The notes: generated by a model not told the origin, from the letters alone. A DNA stretch of 64,000 nucleotides from Phytopseudomonas argentinensis (GCF_900113905.1 NZ_FORC01000004.1:124001-188000), one strand, 5' to 3'; counted from the first letter of the stretch, positions 46,988-56,496 are shown. Program-made: numbers and translations.

Positions 46988-47749
46988 ATGAGCGACACCC
47001 CCTTCGCCCAGGCCGATGCCGACTGGCTGCAACTGATCGGTGCAGCCCGGCAGTGGTTCACCAGCCCGTTGGGCCGCCTGCTGCTCGAGCAGGAGCAGCG
47101 CCTGCTCGACGAAGAGCTGGCGCGGTTTTTCGGCGGCTACCTGGTGCATTACGGCCCTTGCGCCGAAACCTCCCTCGAAACCCAGCAAATCCAGCGCAGC
47201 GTACGCCTGGGTGCGCCGTTTGCCGGTGTCGAGATCGTCTGCGAAGAGCAGTCCTGGCCGCTGGTCGAGCATGCCGCCGACGTGGTGGTGCTGCAACATG
47301 GCCTGGATTTCAGCCAGTCGCCCCATGGCTTGCTGCGCGAGGCCGCGCGCAGCGTGCGCCCGGGCGGCCACCTGCTGATCGTCGGCATCAATCCGATGAG
47401 CGCCTGGGGCGTGCGCCATCTGTTCGCCCACGATGTGCTGCACGACGCCCGCTGCATCGCCCCGGGGCGCCTCGGTGATTGGCTCAACCTGCTGGGCTTC
47501 GCGCTGGAGAAACGCCGCTTCGGGTGTTATCGTCCGCCGCTTGCTTCCGCTGCCTGGCAGGCTCGGCTGGCCTCCCTGGAACGCTGGGGCGGCGCCTGGC
47601 AATCGCCCGGCGGCGGTTTTTACGTATTGGTGGCGCGCAAGCTGGTGGTCGGCCTGCGCCCGCTGCGCCAGTCCCGTCGTGAACCGATGGGCAAGCTGGT
47701 GCCCATGCCGGTAGCCAAGGTCAGTCGCCGCGATCGCGAAGGCGCATGA
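46988..47749 (+). CDS. SAM-dependent methyltransferase, class I
   Basis: 253 residues from ATG 46988. The methyltransferase type-11 domain is recognisable in VVVLQHGLDFSQSPHGLLRE and RSVRPGGHLLIVGINP (each split from longer stretches), but the N-terminal glycine-rich SAM loop is weak (LVHYGPCAETSLE). The substrate is unknown. It is syntenic with PA1814 in P. aeruginosa, between gloB and rnhA. A basic tail (RQSRREPMGKLVPMP, then VSRRDREGA) ends the protein. Confidence 0.85.
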   Translation: MSDTPFAQADADWLQLIGAARQWFTSPLGRLLLEQEQRLLDEELARFFGGYLVHYGPCAETSLETQQIQRSVRLGAPFAGVEIVCEEQSWPLVEHAADVVVLQHGLDFSQSPHGLLREAARSVRPGGHLLIVGINPMSAWGVRHLFAHDVLHDARCIAPGRLGDWLNLLGFALEKRRFGCYRPPLASAAWQARLASLERWGGAWQSPGGGFYVLVARKLVVGLRPLRQSRREPMGKLVPMPVAKVSRRDREGA

Positions 47750-47794
47750 CCGGCTTGCCGCACATCAAAATCAGACCATAGATGAAGGCGCTGC

Positions 47795-48247
47795 ATGTCC
47801 GATCAAGTTGAGCTTTACACCGACGGTGCCTGCAAGGGCAATCCGGGCGTCGGTGGCTGGGGCGCATTGCTGGTGTTCCAGGGGGTGGAAAAGGAATTGT
47901 GGGGCGGTGAGGCGGTGACCACCAACAACCGCATGGAGCTGATGGGCGCGATTCGTGGTCTGGCCGAGCTGAAGCGCCCGTGCAACGTACGGCTGGTCAC
48001 CGATTCCCAGTACGTCATGAAGGGCATTCAGGAGTGGATGCCCAACTGGAAGAAGCGCGGCTGGAAAACCGCCGCCAAAGAGCCGGTGAAGAACGCCGAC
48101 CTGTGGCAGCAACTGGACGAACAGGTCAACCGCCACAACGTCACCTGGCAATGGGTGCGCGGCCATATCGGCCACCCCGGCAACGAACGCGCCGACCAGC
48201 TGGCCAATCGTGGTGTCGAAGAGATCAGGAGCTTGAAGCGTGCGTAG
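47795..48247 (+). CDS. rnhA: Ribonuclease HI
   Basis: 150 residues. All catalytic residues are in the E. coli positions: D10 (LYTDGACKGN), E48 (NNRMELMGAI), D70 (VTDSQYV), H124 (RGHIGHPGN) and D134 (ERADQLA). It removes RNA from RNA:DNA hybrids, including R-loops and primers. Its stop overlaps the dnaQ GTG by eight bases, so the two are co-translated as in many gammaproteobacteria. Confidence 0.98.
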   Translation: MSDQVELYTDGACKGNPGVGGWGALLVFQGVEKELWGGEAVTTNNRMELMGAIRGLAELKRPCNVRLVTDSQYVMKGIQEWMPNWKKRGWKTAAKEPVKNADLWQQLDEQVNRHNVTWQWVRGHIGHPGNERADQLANRGVEEIRSLKRA

Positions 48248-48992
48248 AGTCGTACTGGATACTGAAACGACCGGTATGCCGGTCAATGATGGCCATCGGG
48301 TCATCGAAATCGGTTGCGTGGAGGTCGAGGGGCGGCGCCTCACCGGCCGGCATTTCCACATCTACCTGCAACCTGACCGTGAGATCGATGAAGGCGCCAT
48401 CGCGGTGCACGGCATCACCAGCGAGGATCTCAAGGACAAGCCGCGCTTCAAGGATGTTGCCGACGAATTCTACGAATTCATCAAGGGCGCGCAGCTGATC
48501 ATTCACAACGCGCCGTTCGACATCGGCTTCCTGAACAACGAATTCGCCCTGATCGGCCAGCACGAGCGCGCGGATATCTCCTCGTACTGCGACGTGCTCG
48601 ACACCCTGCAGATGGCGCGTGAGCGTCACCCGGGCCAGCGCAACAGCCTGGATGCCTTGTGCAAGCGCTATGGCGTCGACAACTCCGGCCGTGAGCTGCA
48701 CGGCGCCTTGCTCGACTCGGAGATTCTCGCCGACGTCTACCTGGCGATGACCGGCGGGCAGACCAACCTGTCACTGGCCGGCGAAGGCTCCGAAGGCGAC
48801 GGCAGCGGTCGCCAGCAGCCGACGCCGATTCGCCGCCTGCCTGCCGAGCGGCCGATGGGCGTGGTGATCGCCGCCAGCGCCGAGGATCTGGCCGCCCATG
48901 CCGCGCGCCTGGCGGTCATTGAGAAGGCAGCGGGTGCGCCGGCGCTCTGGGCACAGATGGAAGCCGCGGAGCAGGGCGCGCCCGCCTCCTGA
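48240..48992 (+). CDS. dnaQ: DNA polymerase III epsilon subunit (3'-5' proofreading exonuclease)
   Basis: 250 residues from GTG 48240. The DEDDh exonuclease motifs are D7/E9 (VLDTETTG), D94 (NAPFDIGFLN), H154 and D159 (LHGALLDSEI). The C-terminal stretch after about residue 180 is the linker and alpha-subunit-binding tail. It proofreads replication within the Pol III core. It overlaps rnhA by eight bases. Confidence 0.98.
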   Translation: MRRVVLDTETTGMPVNDGHRVIEIGCVEVEGRRLTGRHFHIYLQPDREIDEGAIAVHGITSEDLKDKPRFKDVADEFYEFIKGAQLIIHNAPFDIGFLNNEFALIGQHERADISSYCDVLDTLQMARERHPGQRNSLDALCKRYGVDNSGRELHGALLDSEILADVYLAMTGGQTNLSLAGEGSEGDGSGRQQPTPIRRLPAERPMGVVIAASAEDLAAHAARLAVIEKAAGAPALWAQMEAAEQGAPAS

Positions 48993-49107
48993 GCGGCGAA
49001 TTGCGACCTTTTCGTATAGCTCTGTCTGCGAGGGGTTCCGTCCTCTATGGCGAGCCTCTACCCTGAGGGCATAGCGGGCCGATCCCGCATGACCTCAGGT
49101 GTAGCTG

Positions 49108-51378
49108 ATGTACAAAGATCTCAAGTTCCCCGTACTCATCGTTCATCGTGACATCAAGGCCGACACCGTGGCCGGCGAGCGGGTGCGGGCCATCGCCGCG
49201 GAGTTGGAGCAGGACGGTTTCACCATCCTCTCCACCGCCAGCTCGGCGGAAGGGCATATCGTTGCCTCTACCCATCACGGCCTAGCCTGCATCCTGGTGG
49301 CCGCCGAAGGCGCTGGGGAAAATCGCCATCTGCTGCACGATATGGTCGAGCTGATCCGCATCGCCCGGCGCCGCGCGCCGCAGTTGCCGATTTTCGCCCT
49401 CGGCGAGCAGGTCACCATCGAGAACGCGCCGGCCGAAGCCATGGCGGACCTCAACCAGCTGCGCGGCATTCTCTACCTGTTCGAAGACACCGTGCCGTTT
49501 CTGGCCCGGCAGGTGGCCCGGGCCGCGCGCAACTACCTCGATGGCCTGCTGCCGCCGTTCTTCAAGGCTCTGGTGCAGCACACCTCGCAGTCCAACTATT
49601 CCTGGCACACCCCCGGGCATGGCGGCGGTGTGGCCTATCGCAAGAGCCCGGTGGGGCAGGCGTTCCATCAGTTCTTCGGCGAGAACACCCTGCGCTCCGA
49701 CCTGTCGGTATCGGTGCCCGAACTGGGTTCGCTGCTCGACCATACCGGGCCGCTGGCGGCTGCCGAGGAGCGCGCCGCGCGCAACTTCGGCGCCGACCAC
49801 ACCTACTTCGTGATCAACGGCACCTCGACCGCCAACAAGATCGTCTGGCACTCGATGGTCGGCCGCGATGACCTGGTGCTGGTCGATCGCAACTGCCACA
49901 AATCGATCCTCCACGCGATCATCATGACTGGCGCGATTCCCCTGTACCTGTCGCCGGAGCGTAACGAGCTGGGCATCATCGGGCCGATTCCGCTCAGCGA
50001 ATTCTCCCGCGAGTCGATCCAGGCCAAGATCGATGCCAGCCCGCTGGCCCGCGGGCGCGAACCCAAGGTCAAGCTGGCGGTGGTGACCAACTCGACCTAC
50101 GACGGCCTGTGCTACAACGCCGAGTTGATCAAGCGCACCCTGGGCGATTCGGTCGAGGTGCTGCACTTCGACGAGGCCTGGTACGCCTACGCGGCGTTCC
50201 ACGAGTTCTATGCCGGGCGTTACGGCATGGGTACCACCCGCGAGGCCGGCGGCCCCATGGTGTTCACCACCCACTCGACCCACAAGCTGCTGGCCGCCTT
50301 CAGCCAGGCCTCGATGATCCACGTGCAAGACGGTGGCGCGGGCACCAGCGGGCGCAAGCTCGACCGCGACCGTTTCAACGAAGCCTTCATGATGCATATC
50401 TCCACCTCGCCGCAGTACGGCATCATCGCCTCGCTGGACGTCGCCTCGGCAATGATGGAAGGCCCCGCCGGGCGCTCGCTGATCCAGGAAACCTTCGACG
50501 AGGCCCTGAGCTTCCGCCGTGCCCTGGCCAACCTGGGCCAGAGCCTGAGTAGCGAGGATTGGTGGTTCAGCATCTGGCAGCCGCCGCAGACCGAGGGTAC
50601 CGACGACGTGTCGACGCCGGATTGGCTGCTGCAGCCCGAAGCCGACTGGCACGGCTTTGGCGATGTGGCAGAGGACTACGTACTGCTCGACCCGATCAAG
50701 GTGACCCTGGTGATGCCCGGCCTGACTGCCGGCGGGCGACTCGACGAGCGCGGCATTCCGGCCGCGGTGGTCAGCAAGTTTCTCTGGGAGCGTGGCCTGG
50801 TGGTCGAGAAGACCGGCCTGTACTCGTTCCTGGTGCTGTTCTCCATGGGCATCACCAAGGGCAAGTGGAGCACCCTGCTGACCGAACTCCTGGAATTCAA
50901 GCGCAGCTATGACGCCAACCTGCCGCTGAGCGCCGTGCTGCCCTCGGTAGCCCGCGAAGGCGCGCTTCGCTACCAGGGCATGGGCCTGCGCGACCTGTGT
51001 GACGCGCTGCACGACTGCTACCGCGAGAACGCCACCGCCAAGTCGCTCAAACGCATGTACACGGTGTTGCCGGAGATCGCCCTGAAGCCCGCTGACGCCT
51101 ACAACCAGCTGGTGCGCGGCGAGGTGGAGGAGGTGCTGGTCGATGACGTCGAGGGGCGTATCGCCGCGGTGATGCTGGTGCCTTATCCGCCGGGCATCCC
51201 GCTGATCATGCCGGGCGAGCGCTTCACCTCGCAAACCCGCTCGATCATCGACTACCTGCGTTTCGCCCAGGCTTTCGAGCAGCGTTTTCCGGGCTTCGAC
51301 GCCGACGTGCACGGGCTGCAGCGTCATGAGGGCGAGCAGGGCAGCTATTACACGGTGGACTGCATCATCGAAGCCTGA
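49108..51378 (+). CDS. ldcA: PLP-dependent lysine decarboxylase (LdcA-type Orn/Lys/Arg decarboxylase)
   Basis: 756 residues, close to P. aeruginosa LdcA. An N-terminal response-regulator-like wing domain (1-130) precedes the large PLP domain. The latter contains SWHTPGHGGG, INGTSTANKIV, FDEAWYAYAAF and the cofactor lysine K393 in THSTHKLLAAFSQ. It converts lysine to cadaverine; in P. aeruginosa this is part of an arginine-induced lysine catabolic route. No decarboxylase-partner antiporter is next to it, and I found no clear ArgR site in the 115-base upstream gap. Confidence 0.94.
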   Translation: MYKDLKFPVLIVHRDIKADTVAGERVRAIAAELEQDGFTILSTASSAEGHIVASTHHGLACILVAAEGAGENRHLLHDMVELIRIARRRAPQLPIFALGEQVTIENAPAEAMADLNQLRGILYLFEDTVPFLARQVARAARNYLDGLLPPFFKALVQHTSQSNYSWHTPGHGGGVAYRKSPVGQAFHQFFGENTLRSDLSVSVPELGSLLDHTGPLAAAEERAARNFGADHTYFVINGTSTANKIVWHSMVGRDDLVLVDRNCHKSILHAIIMTGAIPLYLSPERNELGIIGPIPLSEFSRESIQAKIDASPLARGREPKVKLAVVTNSTYDGLCYNAELIKRTLGDSVEVLHFDEAWYAYAAFHEFYAGRYGMGTTREAGGPMVFTTHSTHKLLAAFSQASMIHVQDGGAGTSGRKLDRDRFNEAFMMHISTSPQYGIIASLDVASAMMEGPAGRSLIQETFDEALSFRRALANLGQSLSSEDWWFSIWQPPQTEGTDDVSTPDWLLQPEADWHGFGDVAEDYVLLDPIKVTLVMPGLTAGGRLDERGIPAAVVSKFLWERGLVVEKTGLYSFLVLFSMGITKGKWSTLLTELLEFKRSYDANLPLSAVLPSVAREGALRYQGMGLRDLCDALHDCYRENATAKSLKRMYTVLPEIALKPADAYNQLVRGEVEEVLVDDVEGRIAAVMLVPYPPGIPLIMPGERFTSQTRSIIDYLRFAQAFEQRFPGFDADVHGLQRHEGEQGSYYTVDCIIEA

Positions 51379-51515
51379 GCCCAGCCGATTTCCCGATTTG
51401 GCGACTCCACATGCAGGCGTGATCGACTTTCAGGCGCCGCTTGCTATAGTTGCGCGGTTTGCAGGCAGCTGCCGGCTGCCGGGCATTCGAGCCGCCAACA
51501 GAAGGGATGATCGCC

Positions 51516-52328
51516 ATGTCGCAATACCAGGCTTTTCGCGTCGAGTTGCAGGACAAGATCGCTCATGTGGTGATCGACCGACCGGACAAGATCAACGCGA
51601 TGAACGCCGCGTTCTGGACCGAGATCATCGACATTTTCCGCTGGGCCGACGAGACCGACGAGGTTCGCGTGGTGGTGCTGTCGGGCGCTGGCAAGCACTT
51701 TTCCTCGGGTATCGACCTCAACCTGCTGGCCCAGGTCAGCAGCCAGCTGGGCAAGGATGTCGGCCGCAATGCGCAGACGCTGCGCCGCAAGATCGTCGAA
51801 TTGCAGGCCTCGTTCAACGCCGTCGATCACTGCAGCAAGCCGGTGCTGGCTGCCATCCAGGGCTACTGCCTGGGCGGTGCCATCGACCTGATCAGCGCGT
51901 GCGACATGCGCTATTGCAGCGCGGACGTGCAGTTCGCCATCAAGGAAATCGACATCGGCATGGCCGCTGACGTCGGCACGCTGCAACGCCTGCCGCGCCT
52001 GATCGGCGACGGCATACTGCGGGAGCTGGCCTACACCGGCCGCGTTGTCGAGGCCACCGAAGCACGGGAAATCGGCCTGGTGAACCGCGTATTCGAGACC
52101 CACGACACATTGCTGGCCGGCGTGATGGACATTGCCCGGGCGATCGCCGCAAAATCGCCGGTTGCCGTGCGTGGTACCAAGCAGATGATTCGCTACATGC
52201 GTGATCATCGGGTCGACGACGGTCTTGACTACGTCGCCACCTGGAACGCCGCCATGCTGCAGTCGGCCGACCTGCGGATAGCGATGATGGCCCATATGAA
52301 CAAGCAGAATCCCGAGTTCGCTGATTGA
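51516..52328 (+). CDS. Crotonase-family enzyme, probable delta(3,5)-delta(2,4)-dienoyl-CoA isomerase
   Basis: 270 residues from ATG 51516, which has AAGGGA upstream. Oxyanion-hole segments are GAGKHFSSGIDLN and IQGYCLGGAIDL. The stretch KEIDIGMAADVGTLQRLP carries E144 and D152, spaced eight residues apart like the catalytic Glu196/Asp204 of mammalian ECH1, and closely resembles that enzyme. It is therefore better called a dienoyl-CoA isomerase than a generic enoyl-CoA hydratase. Its role would be beta-oxidation of odd-position double bonds in unsaturated fatty acids. Confidence 0.88.
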   Translation: MSQYQAFRVELQDKIAHVVIDRPDKINAMNAAFWTEIIDIFRWADETDEVRVVVLSGAGKHFSSGIDLNLLAQVSSQLGKDVGRNAQTLRRKIVELQASFNAVDHCSKPVLAAIQGYCLGGAIDLISACDMRYCSADVQFAIKEIDIGMAADVGTLQRLPRLIGDGILRELAYTGRVVEATEAREIGLVNRVFETHDTLLAGVMDIARAIAAKSPVAVRGTKQMIRYMRDHRVDDGLDYVATWNAAMLQSADLRIAMMAHMNKQNPEFAD

Positions 52329-52366
52329 GCGCGGTTTCATCATCTGTGCGGGAGGCACATTAGCGA

Positions 52367-54025
52367 ATGGTTTCTGGAGCATCTTCACTGGGGCTGGTTC
52401 GCGACGAACTGTTCGCCACGATCGAGGAGGCCGAAGCGAGCCTCGAGCAGTTCATCGTCGAGCGCAATAATGGCGCACTGTTGCAGCAGGCCGTCGACAA
52501 CCTGCAGCAGGTGCGCGGTACGCTCAACCTGATCGAACTGGCCGGTGCCGAGTTGTTGGCCCAGGAAGTGCTCGATCAGGCCACCGATATTCCCGCCGGG
52601 GTCGGCAACGAGCGTGATGCGCAGCTGGCCGCGCTGAGCAACGCCCTGCACGTGCTGCGTCGCTACCTCGAAGGGCTGGATGCCCATCGCCAGGAAATGC
52701 CCGAGTTGTTGCTGCCGGCGATCAACGACCTGCGCCAGGCCTGCAAGCAGCCGCCACTGCCCGAAAGCTTCTTCTTCAGCGTGCGCCTCGACCAGGCCCG
52801 GCCGCGCATGGTCCCGCCCGCGCTGGATGCGGCCGCCAAGGAAAGCGAAGGCCGTCGCCTGCGGCAGATGTACCAGGTCGGCCTGCTGGGCTTTATCCGC
52901 GAGCAGAACCCGTCGCCCAGCATGAAGCTGATGGGCCGGGCCATGAGCCGTCTCGACGGACTGTTCGCCAACGAGCCGCGTGGGCGCCTGTGCTGGCTGG
53001 GCGCGGCGGCCCTCGAGGCCCTCAACGATGGTCAACTGCTGCCGCGCAAGTCGCGTAAGCAGCTGTTCTCGCGTATTGACCGCGAGCTGCGGCAGATGTT
53101 GGTCAATGGTTCCTACGAGCCTCCACGCAGCCTCCTCAAGGAACTGCTCTACCTTGTGGCGCTGTCCGCCGGCCGCGGCCCGCTGGCGAGCGAAGTGCGT
53201 GAACTGTTCGGGATTACCGCGCTGCCCTTTACCGATCACCTGCTGGAAGAGGAATACCAGCGTCTCTCCGGCCCCGGCAAGGCGGTGATGCGTTCGCTGA
53301 GCTCGGCGATCCGTGAGGAACTGGCCAGCGTCAAGGATCTGCTCGACCTTAGCGAGCGCGGCACCCTGCAGGAAGATGGCCTGACCAGCCTGCATGCGCT
53401 GCTTGGCAAACTGAGCAAGACCCTGGTCATGGTTGGCCTGAGTTCGGCGGGCAATGCGCTGGCCAAGCAATTGCCGACGGTCAGCGCCTGGTGCGAAGGC
53501 GCACCGAGCGAACCCGAGCAATTGATCGCCCTGGCAGATGCGGTGCTGTACGTCGAGGGCATGGTCGCCACCCTCGAGCGCGGCGAGCGGGTAACCGCCC
53601 CGCGGGTGGAGCCGGAGGTCTGCACCTTCGCCCAACACCAGCTGTTCGAAGCGCGCATCGTGGTGCTCGACGAAGCCCGTGCCGGTCTGGCGCTGGCCAA
53701 GCGGGCGATCACCGCGTACCTGGAGTCGGCTGGCGAGCGCATGCACCTGGCCAACGTGCCGTTCAGCCTGCAGGCCGTGCGAGGTGGCCTGTGGTTCCTC
53801 GGCCAGGAGCGCGCCGCGGCGCTGGTGGGCGCCTGCGCAGACTACATCCAGGCGCAGATGCTCGATGCCGAGCAGATGCCGGCCGAGGCGCGCCTGGAGG
53901 TGCTGGCCGATGCCCTGAGCAGCCTGGAATATTATCTGGAGGCCGACACCGGCCTGGCGCAGCCGAGCGTGCTCGATCTGGCCGCCGAGAGCGTACGCGC
54001 CCTCGGCCAAGAGGTGGCCGCCTGA
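52367..54025 (+). CDS. fimL: FimL, ChpA N-terminal-like regulator of twitching motility
   Basis: 552 residues, all-helical and rich in Leu/Ala, without signal peptide or membrane segment. By position (PA1822 equivalent, between the crotonase and nudC) and start (MVSGASSLGLVRDELFATIE), this is FimL. FimL resembles the N-terminal Hpt-like part of the chemotaxis kinase ChpA but lacks phospho-accepting histidines. In P. aeruginosa it is polar, interacts with the Pil-Chp/cAMP pathway and is needed for normal twitching and Vfr activity. It overlaps nudC in TGATG. Confidence 0.88.
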   Translation: MVSGASSLGLVRDELFATIEEAEASLEQFIVERNNGALLQQAVDNLQQVRGTLNLIELAGAELLAQEVLDQATDIPAGVGNERDAQLAALSNALHVLRRYLEGLDAHRQEMPELLLPAINDLRQACKQPPLPESFFFSVRLDQARPRMVPPALDAAAKESEGRRLRQMYQVGLLGFIREQNPSPSMKLMGRAMSRLDGLFANEPRGRLCWLGAAALEALNDGQLLPRKSRKQLFSRIDRELRQMLVNGSYEPPRSLLKELLYLVALSAGRGPLASEVRELFGITALPFTDHLLEEEYQRLSGPGKAVMRSLSSAIREELASVKDLLDLSERGTLQEDGLTSLHALLGKLSKTLVMVGLSSAGNALAKQLPTVSAWCEGAPSEPEQLIALADAVLYVEGMVATLERGERVTAPRVEPEVCTFAQHQLFEARIVVLDEARAGLALAKRAITAYLESAGERMHLANVPFSLQAVRGGLWFLGQERAAALVGACADYIQAQMLDAEQMPAEARLEVLADALSSLEYYLEADTGLAQPSVLDLAAESVRALGQEVAA

Positions 54026-54855
54026 TGGCCGGGCACTGGCAACCCGAGTTGCTCGACTGCGAGCAGCCTGGCGGCCTGGTGCTGGCCCACCATCGCCAGC
54101 ATTTTCTGGGCGATGCCAATGGCCTGCTGTTTCCCCGCGAGTGGCTGAAGCAGCAAGCGCTGCCGGTAATTGCCGAGCATGGCCTGGGTCATTTTCGCGG
54201 CGAGCCGCTTTACCTGCTCGAACTGCAGCGCAAGGCTGAACTGCCGGGCTGCCAGTGGCAATCACTGCGGCAGGTGATGCTTGAAGGCGACGCCGAGCTG
54301 TTCCAGGTGCTCGGTTTCGCGGCGCAGGTCGGCACCTGGGCCAGCGACAATCGCTTTTGTGGCAGCTGCGCCGCGGCGATGCTGCAGGTGCCGGGCGAGC
54401 GTGCGATGCAGTGCCCGGTGTGCAACCTGCGCCACTATCCGCGCCTGTCGCCAAGCATGATCGTGCTGGTTACCCGCGGTGACGAGGTGCTGCTGGCCCG
54501 TTCGCCGCGTTTCGTCACCGGGGTGTACAGCACCCTGGCCGGTTTCGTCGAAGCGGGCGAGTCGGTGGAGCAGTGCGTGGCCCGGGAGGTAGGTGAGGAG
54601 GTCGGCGTCGAGGTCTGCAATATCCGCTACCAGGGCAGCCAGAACTGGCCGTTCCCGCACTCGCTGATGCTCGGCTTCCATGCCGACTACGCCGGCGGCG
54701 AGATCGTCCTGCAGGAAGAGGAGATCGAGGATGCCCGCTGGTTCTCGATCCACGCGCTGCCGCCATTGCCGGCCTCGCGCTCGATCGCTCGCTACCTGAT
54801 CGACTCCTACGTGGCCAGCCGCCTAGGCGGCACCGAACCAGTGCTGCCAGACTAG
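54025..54855 (+). CDS. nudC: NAD(H) pyrophosphatase / NAD-capped RNA decapping hydrolase
   Basis: 276 residues from ATG 54025, overlapping the fimL stop. The zinc ribbon is C112/C115 (CGSC) and C130/C133 (CPVC). The Nudix box is GFVEAGESVEQCVAREVGEE. The NADH-family signature after it reads SQNWPFPHSLM, with Asn where SQPWPFPxS normally has Pro. It cleaves NADH to NMNH and AMP and removes NAD caps from RNA. Its 3' end overlaps the converging TSUP gene by 33 bases. Confidence 0.95.
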   Translation: MAGHWQPELLDCEQPGGLVLAHHRQHFLGDANGLLFPREWLKQQALPVIAEHGLGHFRGEPLYLLELQRKAELPGCQWQSLRQVMLEGDAELFQVLGFAAQVGTWASDNRFCGSCAAAMLQVPGERAMQCPVCNLRHYPRLSPSMIVLVTRGDEVLLARSPRFVTGVYSTLAGFVEAGESVEQCVAREVGEEVGVEVCNIRYQGSQNWPFPHSLMLGFHADYAGGEIVLQEEEIEDARWFSIHALPPLPASRSIARYLIDSYVASRLGGTEPVLPD

Positions 54856-55608
54856 CCGCGTCGTCAGCCCCAGCACCACCAGAATGAACACCGGGCGGAT
54901 GAACTTCGAGCCGCCACCGATGGCCGTGCGCGCGCCGAGAAAGGCGCCTGCCATCAGCGAAAAGCCCATGCACAGGCCCACCACCCAGGCCACCTGTCCG
55001 GCGATGATAAATACCACCAGGGCGCAGGCGTTGCTGATGAAGTTCATCGAGCGTGCCACGCCGCTGGCGCGCACCAGATCCAGGGGATACATGAGCAGGG
55101 TGCTGACCGTCCAGAAGGCGCCGGTTCCCGGGCCCGCCACGCCATCATAGAAACCCAGGCTGATGCCTTGCGGCCATTGCCGGCGGGTGGCAATGGGCAG
55201 GTCGGCGTCCAGCGGTGCATCCGGCGTCTTGCCGAACAGCAGGTAGAGGCCGCAGGCGAACACCACCACCGGCAACATCTTGTTGATCCATTCGGCCGGC
55301 ATCCAGTGCACCAGCACCGCACCACCAATGGCGCCAATGGCGGTGCCGACCATCGCGTTCTTCCATTTGCCGGGGCTGAACAGCTTGCGCCGGTAGAAGG
55401 TGTAGCCGGCGGTCGCCGAGCCGAAGGTCGCGCACAGCTTGCTGGTGCCCAGCACCAGGTGCGGCGGCATGCCAGTGGTGAGCAGCGCGGGAATGGTCAG
55501 CAGGCCGCCGCCGCCGGCAATGGCGTCGATGAACCCGGCGATAAAGGCGACCAGGGCGAGCAACAGCAACGTCGTGGGATCGACGGCCAGTTCGAAGGGC
55601 AAAGACAT
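54823..55608 (-). CDS. TSUP-family (TauE/SafE) membrane transporter
   Basis: 261 residues with about eight membrane segments. Both family half-motifs are seen: FIDAIAGGGGLLTIPALL with LVLGTSKLCATFGSATA in the N-half, and DGVAGPGTGAFWTVS in the C-half. The family exports or imports sulfur-containing anions such as sulfite or sulfoacetate. The substrate here is unknown. The gene runs into the 3' end of nudC and shares 33 bases with it on the opposite strand. Confidence 0.92.
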   Translation of the reverse strand: MSLPFELAVDPTTLLLLALVAFIAGFIDAIAGGGGLLTIPALLTTGMPPHLVLGTSKLCATFGSATAGYTFYRRKLFSPGKWKNAMVGTAIGAIGGAVLVHWMPAEWINKMLPVVVFACGLYLLFGKTPDAPLDADLPIATRRQWPQGISLGFYDGVAGPGTGAFWTVSTLLMYPLDLVRASGVARSMNFISNACALVVFIIAGQVAWVVGLCMGFSLMAGAFLGARTAIGGGSKFIRPVFILVVLGLTTRLVWQHWFGAA

Positions 55609-55706
55609 AAAAGGCGACCTGTATCCGATTGTGCGGCAACGGCGCTATTCGCAGGCGAATGCGCTGCGCATAATGCCGGCATTTTCACTTACAAGGAATC
55701 GATTCC

Positions 55707-56354
55707 ATGCAGTACAACGCACTCGCCTGGGCAACGGCTCTGTTGGCACTGCTGGTGCTCTTCATCGCCCTGCGCATAATGTTCGGTGGGCGCTGGTTTC
55801 TCGCCTGGCTACGTGGCACCAGCGGCCTGGTATTTCTCGCCGCCGCGGTGCTGGTAGCCCTGGTGGCCTATGACCTGAGTCGTTACGCACCCTTGCCGGC
55901 CAACAAGCCGCTGCTGACCCTGAGTTTTCATCGCACGGCCAATGTCTACCAAGTCGACATTCTCGAAGATGGCGTACAGCGCAGCGTCAATCTGGAAGGC
56001 GATCTGTGGCAGCTTGACGTGCGTTTGCTGCAGTGGAAGGGCCTGGCTGCCCTGATCGGCCTGCAGCCTGGTTATCGGCTGGAGAAGCTCAACAGCCGCT
56101 TTCTGTCCATCGAGCAGCAGAGCCAGGCGCGTTACACCCAGGCCGAGCTGACCCATAGTTTGTATGGCGTGGACCTGTGGCGCTGGCTGCGTCTGGGCCA
56201 GCACGACCTGTTCATGTTCGACGCCCAGGCGCGCCGCGTGACCTACCTGCCGATGGCCGACAAGGCGGTGTTCAACGTCAGCCTGACGCCCACCGGCCTG
56301 CTGGCCGAGCCGATGAACGAAGCCGCTCATCAGGCGCTGAAGGATTGGCAATGA
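55707..56354 (+). CDS. Conserved membrane-anchored hypothetical protein
   Basis: 215 residues. Two N-terminal membrane helices at about 5-25 and 38-58 (TSGLVFLAAAVLVALVAY) precede a soluble domain of about 155 residues with strands such as LLTLSFHRTANVYQVDILEDG (split) and a tail rich in amphipathic helix. It is syntenic with PA1825, for which I know of no function; database entries sometimes call it a multidrug transporter, which nothing here supports. It stands divergent from the TSUP gene. Confidence 0.8.
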   Translation: MQYNALAWATALLALLVLFIALRIMFGGRWFLAWLRGTSGLVFLAAAVLVALVAYDLSRYAPLPANKPLLTLSFHRTANVYQVDILEDGVQRSVNLEGDLWQLDVRLLQWKGLAALIGLQPGYRLEKLNSRFLSIEQQSQARYTQAELTHSLYGVDLWRWLRLGQHDLFMFDAQARRVTYLPMADKAVFNVSLTPTGLLAEPMNEAAHQALKDWQ

Positions 56355-56455
56355 GTTGTTGAGCCGTTCTTGGCGAGGTTGGAGGTGGTTCATGTGCAAT
56401 GACTGCAGCGTGGCGGTAGCGGCCGGTCGCGCCCGTTAGGGTGGCTGGTGATTAG

Positions 56456-56496
56456 CTGTGGGAGCGGGCCATGCCCGCGAAAAATCACGGGCATGG
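56456..56496. repeat. REP-like dispersed repeat, half copy
   Basis: CTGTGGGAGCGGGCCATGCC, then CGCGAAAAATCACGGGCATGG, is the same unit as 9170-9224, here without the closing GCTCCCACAG arm. The inner GGCCATGCCCGCGA/CACGGGCATGG arms can still pair. Confidence 0.7.

Noticed and set aside
49282..51327. 681-codon open frame on the minus strand
   Set aside because: It is antisense to ldcA and has a His/Gly/Val-rich, non-protein-like composition typical of GC-rich shadow frames.
52385..54454. 689-codon open frame on the minus strand
   Set aside because: It runs across fimL and nudC in antisense with no domain, start signal or conserved motif.
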